Of a DNA stretch of 41,114 nt, positions 35,207-41,114 are shown one piece after another; position 1 is the first letter of the stretch, and each line of letters starts with the position of its first letter. The notes beneath the pieces were generated by a model that searched no databases, was not told the origin of the DNA, and worked only from the letters and a program-made list of their open reading frames with translations. This DNA comes from an uncultured Bacilli bacterium (GTDB lineage: Bacteria; Bacillota_I; Bacilli_A; RF39; UBA660). The stretch is from the NCBI GenBank assembly GCA_944350415.1, contig CALVOY010000039.1, forward strand, positions 1 through 41,114. The letters run 5' to 3'. Made by a program: the position numbers and the translations under genes.

Positions 35207-36294
35207 TGAAAAAAAAGAAAAGCTGTTATATTCATATTCCATTCTGTAGTAATATTTGTAGTTATTGTGATTTCTGTAAATTTTATTATCAAGATACTTT
35301 GATAGAACCATATCTAGATGCTTTAGAAGGTGAAATCACTACTAGATATCAGAATGACCTTTTAGAAACTCTTTATATTGGTGGAGGAACGCCTTCTGTT
35401 TTAACACCTTCTCAATTAGAAAAATTATTTAAAATAACCCAAAAATTAGAGCTTTCCCATCAAGTAGAATTTACGATAGAGTGTAATATTCAAGATATTA
35501 CGAAAGAAAAACTGCTTCTTTTTCAAAAATATGGAGTGAATCGCCTTAGTATTGGTGTTCAGTCATCCAATCAAGAAATCTTGCATTTCTTAGATCGAGA
35601 ATATACCAAAGAAGAAATCATCCCAAAATTAAATTTAGCGAAACAGTACTTCTCTAATATCAATATAGATCTTATCTACGCAATTCCGGGCGAGACCATT
35701 TCCATGCTAAAGCAAGATCTATCCTTTTTCTTAGATTTAAATGTTCCTCATATTTCCACTTATTCTTTAATGATAGAAGAACATACAAAATTAGGAATAC
35801 AAAACTTGGAACCTATTTCAGATCAATTGGATTCTATGATGTATGAAGCCATTCATGATATGTTTACAGAAAAAGGGTACCGTCATTATGAAATCAGTAA
35901 TTATGGATTACCAGGATATGAGTCTAGGCACAATCTTACTTATTGGCGAAATGAAACCTATTATGGTTTTGGCCTTGGTGCCAGTGGTTATATAGATTCT
36001 ATTCGTTATACTAATACCAAAAATATAAAAAAATATTTATCAGGTATCTATATCCAGGAAGAAGAAAAAATCACAGCTGCAATAGATGCATCCAACTACG
36101 CAATATTAGGACTTCGTACTTTAGAAGGGGTATCCAAAGCTATTTTTTTAGAAAAATTTAAAGTAGATTTCAAAGAGTATTTTTCCATAGCAGATCTCAT
36201 AGAAGAAGATATTATAATAGAAACCAAAGATTCTTATTATTTAAATCCAAAATACTGGTACTTATCGAATGAAGTTCTGGTAAAATTTCTGTAA
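35203..36294 (+). CDS. hemW: HemW-like radical SAM heme chaperone
   Basis: A 363-aa protein starting at 35203 or 35206. The radical-SAM motif CSNICSYCDFC lies near residue 15, followed by GGGTPSVLT, the VNRLSIGVQSSN segment and a C-terminal HemN-like domain (YWRNETYYGFGLGASGY). The family was long annotated as anaerobic coproporphyrinogen oxidase but lacks that activity; HemW binds heme. No heme biosynthesis gene is in the window. Confidence 0.9.
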   Translation: MMKKKKSCYIHIPFCSNICSYCDFCKFYYQDTLIEPYLDALEGEITTRYQNDLLETLYIGGGTPSVLTPSQLEKLFKITQKLELSHQVEFTIECNIQDITKEKLLLFQKYGVNRLSIGVQSSNQEILHFLDREYTKEEIIPKLNLAKQYFSNINIDLIYAIPGETISMLKQDLSFFLDLNVPHISTYSLMIEEHTKLGIQNLEPISDQLDSMMYEAIHDMFTEKGYRHYEISNYGLPGYESRHNLTYWRNETYYGFGLGASGYIDSIRYTNTKNIKKYLSGIYIQEEEKITAAIDASNYAILGLRTLEGVSKAIFLEKFKVDFKEYFSIADLIEEDIIIETKDSYYLNPKYWYLSNEVLVKFL

Positions 36295-36299
36295 TTAGA

Positions 36300-36328
36300 T
36301 TGTCAAACAATTGTTCATGTTGTATAAT
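36300..36328 (+). promoter_or_regulatory. Promoter of the HD gene and tmk
   Basis: TTGTCA (36300-36305), a 17-base spacer, then TATAAT (36323-36328). The spacer contains a perfect 10-base palindrome AACAATTGTT (36306-36315), a possible operator. Confidence 0.75.
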
Positions 36329-36360
36329 GAATATAGGAATCAATCATAATGAGGTGTAAG

Positions 36361-36960
36361 ATGAATAAAATGGATACTATGAATAAGATAGATTATTTTC
36401 AAAAAGAAATTAGCTATATTAAAAATATAGACTATGTGGAAGATTTTAAAAAACTAATCGAATTATTACCGGATTATTTTTTTGAAGTAGCTGCTTCTTC
36501 TACTGGAAAGTATCATCCTAGTTTTTCATTAGGGGAGGGTGGATTACTTCGACATACTAAGGCAGCTGTTAGAATTGCCTATGAGTTGCTCTCTGATCCT
36601 TGCATTGGAGATAAATATACTGCTAGAGAAAAAGATTTATTCATGATAGCACTGACAATGCATGATGGTGTAAAATGTGGAATTCCAAAAGAAAACTATA
36701 CTAGAGCAGATCATCCTTTGTTAGTTAGTAAATTAATAAAAGAACATCAAGGAGAACTAAAAATGTCTTCAGAAGATATAGAATTTTTATGTAGTGTAAT
36801 TGAAACACATATGGGGCCATGGAATACCCATCCCTATACCAAAGAACAGATTTTACCAATTCCGAAAAACAAATATCAAAATTTTGTGCATATGTGCGAT
36901 TATCTAGCTAGTAGGAAATTTTTAAATATAGAATTTCAGGAAAACGATATTGTAGGATAA
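36361..36960 (+). CDS. HD-domain phosphohydrolase
   Basis: A 199-aa protein; ATG 36361 is preferred over 36349, which lies at the GAGGTG RBS. HD-superfamily features are GGLLRHTKAAVRIA (first His), IALTMHDGVKCG (HD pair) and IETHMGPWNTHP (later His). The domain is close to phage- and plasmid-linked HD proteins and to YfbR-type nucleotidases. A nucleotide substrate is plausible because tmk follows 12 bases later in the same operon. Exact activity unknown. Confidence 0.75.
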   Translation: MNKMDTMNKIDYFQKEISYIKNIDYVEDFKKLIELLPDYFFEVAASSTGKYHPSFSLGEGGLLRHTKAAVRIAYELLSDPCIGDKYTAREKDLFMIALTMHDGVKCGIPKENYTRADHPLLVSKLIKEHQGELKMSSEDIEFLCSVIETHMGPWNTHPYTKEQILPIPKNKYQNFVHMCDYLASRKFLNIEFQENDIVG

Positions 36961-36972
36961 GAAGGTGAAACG

Positions 36973-37641
36973 ATGGAGAAGGGTAAATTGATTGTGATAG
37001 AAGGAAATGATTGCTCTGGAAAAGAAACGCAAAGCAATTTATTAGTAAAAAGATTAAAAGCAATGGGTATAAAAGCCGTGAATTTATCTTTTCCATGGTA
37101 TGATACTCCTACTGGCAAAATCGTTGGTGGTCCTATTTTGGGAAGAAAAGAAAATGGAGAATGCTGGTTTCCAGAAGGCCCTGTTCAGTTAGATCCGAAA
37201 GTTTTTTGCTTATATTTAGCTGCTGATCGTAAATATAATTTTCCTAAAATTCAAGAATTTTTAGATCAAGGCTATTATGTGATTTTAGATCGCTATGTTA
37301 GTTCTAATATGGCTCATCAAGGGGCCAAAATCAAAGATCCAGATGAACGATTTAATTTATTTAAATGGATTGATAAGCTGGAATATTGGTTATTAGAGTT
37401 ACCAAAAGCAGATTTAACCATCTTTTTACATGTTCCAGTTTCACTATCGAAGGAACTTAGAAAGAAAAGAGATTTTCTCGACGAGAACGAGAAGGATGAT
37501 CAATATTTAATGGAAACCGAAAAAACTTACTTAGAACTAGCAAGTTTATATAACTGGAATACGATTGATTGTGCCAAAGAAGAGGGTTTGCGTAGCATTG
37601 AAGAGATTAATCAAGAAATATTTGAAATGGTTGTAAATTAA
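36973..37641 (+). CDS. tmk: Thymidylate kinase
   Basis: A 222-aa dTMP kinase. P-loop VIEGNDCSGKETQSNLL, the LYLAADRKYNFPKI segment and the DRYVSSNMAHQGAK motif identify the family. The sequence is of the form with an insert-rich N-terminal half (GENGECWFP-like region around 55-65) and GKxTQ rather than GKTTQ. The gene is cotranscribed with the HD protein and ends in a bidirectional terminator. Confidence 0.9.
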   Translation: MEKGKLIVIEGNDCSGKETQSNLLVKRLKAMGIKAVNLSFPWYDTPTGKIVGGPILGRKENGECWFPEGPVQLDPKVFCLYLAADRKYNFPKIQEFLDQGYYVILDRYVSSNMAHQGAKIKDPDERFNLFKWIDKLEYWLLELPKADLTIFLHVPVSLSKELRKKRDFLDENEKDDQYLMETEKTYLELASLYNWNTIDCAKEEGLRSIEEINQEIFEMVVN

Positions 37642-37666
37642 AAGAACATTTGGAATGTTCTTTTTA
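37639..37666. terminator. Bidirectional terminator between tmk and the pilus ATPase gene
   Basis: A perfect 10-bp stem AAAGAACATT (37641-37650) / AATGTTCTTT (37654-37663) with a TGG loop and A/T tracts on both sides. It serves the two convergent genes. Confidence 0.85.
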
Positions 37667-38884
37667 ATTGGAATGTTCAGCAATTTGGGTATCCCAATCA
37701 TCTTCAATCTCGATCAATTTATAGATTTCTTCAAAGGTAGTGTATCCTTTTAGTACCTTATCCAAGCCATCCTGTAATAAGGTGATAACATGATCTTCTC
37801 CATAAACCATTTGCCTTAAATCTTCTTTTTTTAGATTCTCATTAGAGAGTTGATCTCTTAATTCTTCATCAATGAATAGTACTTCTTGAATGGCAATTCT
37901 GCCATGGTAACCGTTCGAACAGTTTTCGCATTTGTCGGTGTCCCAAATTTCTGGTACATCTTTATGTAAAATCTTTTTAAATATTTGTTTTTCAAAAGGA
38001 GTAGTAGGTCTTAGCTTTCGACAATGAGTACAAAGACGTCTAGCCAATTTCTGAGAAACAATTCCTGTTAAGGCACTAGATAACAAATATCTTTCTACAT
38101 CCATATCTAGTAGTCTTTCAATTGTACTTAAAGAATTATTGGTATGAATAGTAGACAGTACCAAATGTCCGGTAATCGAAGCACGAACTGCAATTTGAGC
38201 AGTTTCAGAATCACGAATTTCTCCAATTAGAATAATATTAGGATCTTGTCTTAAAATAGAACGAAGAATATTAGCAAAAGTAAGATCAATATCTGAATTT
38301 ACTTGCACTTGATTAATTCCTTCAATGTTCATTTCAATTGGATCTTCTACCGTAATGATATTTCTTTCCTCATCGTTTAGTTCTTGAAGCATCGAATAAG
38401 TAGTGGTAGACTTACCGGATCCAGTCGCTCCAGTAACTAAAATAATACCATTCGGAACAGATAACATCTTTTCTATTTTGGCATAATTTTCAGGAGAAAA
38501 GTCTAAACTTTTTAAACCATTTAAACTCATGCTGTAATCTAAAATACGAATAACAGCTTTTTCTCCTTCATTTGTAGGAAGAACAGATACACGCATATCT
38601 AGTTCCGTATTGTCTATTTTTCCTTTGATGGCTCCATCTTGAGGCAAACGATTTTCTGTAATATTCATTCCGGAAATCAGCTTGATTCTAGTAATTAAAT
38701 TTCTCTCATAAGCCTTTGGAATCATAGCATGATCTCTCAAATTCCCATCAATACGCATTCTAATTTTAAGAGAATCTTCCATTGGATCGAAATGAATGTC
38801 AGATGCTCTCGATCTTACACCTGTAATAATAATTTTATTTACCAAATCTACAATCGGTGTTTTTTCTACATCATAGTTTATCAT
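37664..38884 (-). CDS. GspE/PilB/ComGA-type secretion ATPase
   Basis: A 406-aa type II secretion / type IV pilus assembly ATPase. Walker A GATGSGKST lies at 152-159, the Asp box near 176-190, and Walker B IILIGEIRD near 217-225. The His box ITGHLVLSTIHTNNS follows, then a zinc site with paired CxxC (CTHC at 285-288, CENC about 30 residues later). It lacks the long N1 domain of GspE, as ComGA does. It is divergent from two prepilin genes, so it probably drives assembly of that pseudopilus. No PilC/GspF or prepilin peptidase is in the window. Confidence 0.9.
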   Translation of the reverse strand: MINYDVEKTPIVDLVNKIIITGVRSRASDIHFDPMEDSLKIRMRIDGNLRDHAMIPKAYERNLITRIKLISGMNITENRLPQDGAIKGKIDNTELDMRVSVLPTNEGEKAVIRILDYSMSLNGLKSLDFSPENYAKIEKMLSVPNGIILVTGATGSGKSTTTYSMLQELNDEERNIITVEDPIEMNIEGINQVQVNSDIDLTFANILRSILRQDPNIILIGEIRDSETAQIAVRASITGHLVLSTIHTNNSLSTIERLLDMDVERYLLSSALTGIVSQKLARRLCTHCRKLRPTTPFEKQIFKKILHKDVPEIWDTDKCENCSNGYHGRIAIQEVLFIDEELRDQLSNENLKKEDLRQMVYGEDHVITLLQDGLDKVLKGYTTFEEIYKLIEIEDDWDTQIAEHSN

Positions 38885-38981
38885 AATTTTTCCCTCAACT
38901 TTATTCTTTTTTGTATAGCATTTTATTCTAATTTATTATATAATATTTTTGATATAGAATCAATAAAGGAAAGTGAATTTT
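38885..38981. promoter_or_regulatory. Divergent promoter region, ATPase / prepilin genes
   Basis: A 97-base AT-rich spacer. A TATAAT lies at 38939-38944 on the + strand; the same AT block could give a reverse -10. GAGGGA serves the reverse gene and AAAGGAAAGTG the forward gene. No convincing -35 on either strand. Confidence 0.4.
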
Positions 38982-40154
38982 ATGAAATTATTGAATAAAA
39001 AGGGGTTTATTTTAGTAGAGACATTGGTTGTAACTTTATTTGTAACGACCTTATTTATTTTGGTATATCAAAATCTAGTTCCTTCCATTGGCGAGTATGA
39101 AGCAATGACCTCTTACGATGATATCGATAGTGTCTATGCTGCCAATGTATATAAACAAAGTCTATTACGCTATGGAAATATGGATTACATTGATTCTTAT
39201 TTAACCAGTCATACCTATTTAGACATTACCAATTGTGACGACAGCAACATTTATAAAAATAGTGACTACTGTAAAAAAATCAAAAGAGCGCTTAGTATTT
39301 TAGAAGACGATTATATCTTTATTACCAACTATAATATTAGCGATTTTAGGGCAGAAGTGAATCAAGATGAGTTCTTTGACTCTGGTAAATTAAGTAATTT
39401 TAAAAACTATGTTGCTACAGTAAGTGATACCGATTCTTTTTATGATGAAACCAATCCTGACAATACTATAGTTGGAAAGTACCGTCTATTTATGACCCGA
39501 ACGGTGACCAATCCAGACCAAACGACTTCCTTAAAATATACCAACTTAGGAATTTATACAGGATCCTATAAACGCTATAACATGGGAGAAACTGTTACCT
39601 TTGCTCCTGGTACATCTACTGGAGAAATGACATTTTATGTTTTAAAAAATAGTCCTTCTACAGAAAGTACAGTAACTTTAATATTAGATAGAAACATTGG
39701 AACTGCTACAACATTTAATTCTACAGGAACAGCCGCTGCTCCTGATACCGCTTTAGCTATGTTAAAGAATAATACCGATTCTTGGGATCAGGCCAATTTG
39801 TTTACGGCAGCTGATCAATATGTATCTTTGAATGGGTACACCATTTCCTATGCTGGTTATCGAGCTAGATTGTTAGAACCTAATGATATTTATGCTATAT
39901 TTGGTAATAGAATAGAGGAAGATTATTTTGATAGTAATTCTTTGTTTCCGATTTCTTTTCAGGATGATTCTTTACGATTTTTGTCGAACCAATTAACAGG
40001 GGCAAATGGCTATTGGATGGCAAATATGGTACCAGGAAGTACTGAGATGGCTTGGACAGTGCAAAATCAAAAGCTAGCACCAACCTTGATCAATAATGGT
40101 TCGAATATCGGAGTTAGACCTGTGATTGAGGTTTCGAAAGAGAAGTTAAAGTAG
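38982..40154 (+). CDS. Prepilin-like protein with C-terminal DUF6273-like domain
   Basis: A 390-aa protein (ATG 38982 after AAAGGAAAG). It begins with a class III prepilin signal: KKG8/F9 cleavage site and Glu at +5 (E13) in KKGFILVETLVVTLF, then a long hydrophobic helix. The middle (about 40-195) is a Cys-containing pseudopilin-like region. From about residue 195 the sequence changes to MGETVTFAPG, FYVLKNS, TVTLILDRNIG, YWMANMVPG, AWTVQNQ and IGVRPVIEVS. This is the pattern of DUF6273 (C-type-lectin-like/FGE-like) domains of Firmicutes surface proteins. A pilus-tip or minor pilin adhesin is the inferred role. Confidence 0.75.
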   Translation: MKLLNKKGFILVETLVVTLFVTTLFILVYQNLVPSIGEYEAMTSYDDIDSVYAANVYKQSLLRYGNMDYIDSYLTSHTYLDITNCDDSNIYKNSDYCKKIKRALSILEDDYIFITNYNISDFRAEVNQDEFFDSGKLSNFKNYVATVSDTDSFYDETNPDNTIVGKYRLFMTRTVTNPDQTTSLKYTNLGIYTGSYKRYNMGETVTFAPGTSTGEMTFYVLKNSPSTESTVTLILDRNIGTATTFNSTGTAAAPDTALAMLKNNTDSWDQANLFTAADQYVSLNGYTISYAGYRARLLEPNDIYAIFGNRIEEDYFDSNSLFPISFQDDSLRFLSNQLTGANGYWMANMVPGSTEMAWTVQNQKLAPTLINNGSNIGVRPVIEVSKEKLK

Positions 40155-40163
40155 GTGATATCC

Positions 40164-40754
40164 ATGAAATTGAATAATAGAGGCGTTAGTATTATTGAAA
40201 TTGTAGTAACCTTTGCTCTCATTATGGTAATGGTAGTAGGAATGCTAGCCATTGTCTTTCGCTATCGCGAAAAAGCTAGTATTAGCTTAGAAAAACTAGA
40301 ATTGGATACTTTTAAGAACACACTGACCAAAGATATTCAAGATGATATCTTAAATAAAGGGGTAAAAACCATAAACTACGAAGGAGAATGTTTAACGAAC
40401 ACAGAATTGAATAGTTGTATTAATATTGTGTTTCAAGATGATACCGAAAAAGCCTTTGGTACTAGTAAAGTAGATACCAATGATCGAGAAAGTATAGAGA
40501 ATAAGTTTTTATATTATGATGGTATTAAATACCGTTTAAGTGATACCTTGCCTACTAAGATTCCTACTGGAAGAGATGCCGTTGATTTTCAAACAATCGT
40601 CATTCAAGATAGTAACATCTTAAGCACAGATTCGATGATATTAGAAGACGGAACTTTAGTTTCTTTTTATGCAATAGATGTTTATATTAGTCATATTGAT
40701 TTTGAGGAAGATTTTGGAATTCATATTGTAGCATATTCTGAAAATAATGGCTAA
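40164..40754 (+). CDS. Prepilin-like protein 2
   Basis: A 196-aa protein; ATG 40164 follows TAGGTGAT. The class III signal is NNRG7/V8SIIE12, with Glu at +5 and a hydrophobic helix (IVVTFALIMVMVVGMLAIVF). The rest is a charged pseudopilin-like domain with one Cys pair (ECLTNTELNSC). It follows the first prepilin by 9 bases in the same operon. It resembles minor pseudopilins (ComGD/GspH-I type) in form; exact class unknown. Three bases separate its stop from the convergent YlbJ-like gene. Confidence 0.75.
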   Translation: MKLNNRGVSIIEIVVTFALIMVMVVGMLAIVFRYREKASISLEKLELDTFKNTLTKDIQDDILNKGVKTINYEGECLTNTELNSCINIVFQDDTEKAFGTSKVDTNDRESIENKFLYYDGIKYRLSDTLPTKIPTGRDAVDFQTIVIQDSNILSTDSMILEDGTLVSFYAIDVYISHIDFEEDFGIHIVAYSENNG

Positions 40755-40757
40755 TAA

Positions 40758-41114
40758 TTAACTACCTATAAAGCAAAGTATCCATACAATGATAGCTGCT
40801 AAACAAGCATGTAAAATACGAGCTAACAAAAAAGGCTTGTATTTTATTTTGCATTCTGAAATAATCCCTACGACCTGCATGTGTACACTAAACCCTCCAA
40901 AAGAAATAATAGCAGTAATCATGATTGCTTTGATCCATTCAGAAAGATTTAAACTACTGACTAATTTTACTCCTTGGGTCATTTCCAGTACACCAGAAAC
41001 CAAAGCATTTAAAATAGGAGGAAACGAAAAAACTTGGTTTAGCAAAGAGTTGAGAATCAAAAAAATCGTAACGATTCCTAATAACAAAAACATCGTATTC
41101 AAACTACTAAAAAT
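40758..41114 (-). CDS. YlbJ-like sporulation integral membrane protein (5' partial)
   Basis: The frame is open to the window edge on the reverse strand with no ATG (the first candidate start is a TTG), so only the C-terminal ~118 residues are here. About three TM helices are seen, and the segment SFGGFSVHMQVVGIIS with YKPFLLARILHACLAA resembles the C-terminus of YlbJ / nucleoside-recognition-domain proteins. Whether the organism sporulates cannot be judged, since this family also occurs in non-sporulating relatives. Confidence 0.65.
   Translation of the reverse strand: MFSSLNTMFLLLGIVTIFLILNSLLNQVFSFPPILNALVSGVLEMTQGVKLVSSLNLSEWIKAIMITAIISFGGFSVHMQVVGIISECKIKYKPFLLARILHACLAAIIVWILCFIGS

Overview
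The window looks like chromosome of an uncultured, low-GC, host-associated Bacillota (Bacilli; RF39/RFN20-like or Erysipelotrichales-like). The basis is strongly A+T-biased codons, Bacillus-type gene sets (ComN-like, bifunctional Rel, RNase HIII, RecD2, T-box leaders, YlbJ-like) and Bacillus-type promoters and RBSs. UGA is a normal stop and Trp is UGG, so this is not the Mycoplasma code. The exact taxon is inference. No rRNA, tRNA, IS element, prophage or CRISPR array was seen.

Layout. 1-1.3 kb: 3' end of a large surface protein with an interrupted glycine-rich domain. 1.4-5.4 kb: comN-like, rel, dtd and an AI-2E-family permease. 5.4-7.6 kb: two zinc-ribbon membrane proteins. 7.6-10.6 kb: gmk, rnhC (reverse strand), a possible 46-aa ORF, cvpA and trxA. 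10.6-13.1 kb: ftsA-ftsZ. 13.1-13.8 kb: two ORFs that look like one gene split by a -1 shift at an A AAA AAC heptamer. 13.8-16.7 kb: mtaB, a DUF4097-like protein and two unknown small proteins. 16.7-20.4 kb: recD2, a 55-aa membrane peptide and a second AI-2E permease. 20.4-28.6 kb: Ala T-box, dNMP-kinase-like gene, alaS, holA, then Phe T-box, pheS, pheT. 28.6-33.2 kb: a 36-aa membrane peptide, CBS-type family II pyrophosphatase, a stand-alone HipA-like kinase, uppP and a ZIP transporter. 33.2-37.7 kb: lepA, a 15-codon leader ORF, hemW, an HD-domain protein and tmk. 37.7-40.8 kb: a type IV pilus/competence ATPase (reverse) divergent from two prepilin-like genes, the first carrying a DUF6273-like C-terminal domain. 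The right edge cuts a YlbJ-like membrane protein (reverse).

Most of the region is housekeeping: stringent response, translation quality control, nucleotide kinases, division and aminoacyl-tRNA synthesis under T-box control. The accessory interest lies in the interrupted glycine-rich surface protein, the split gene at 13.1-13.7 kb, the pilin/DUF6273 fusion beside its ATPase, the lone HipA-like kinase, the kinase gene inserted between the Ala T-box and alaS, and several small ORFs. Intergenic spaces are short, and several promoters abut or overlap the terminator of the preceding gene.
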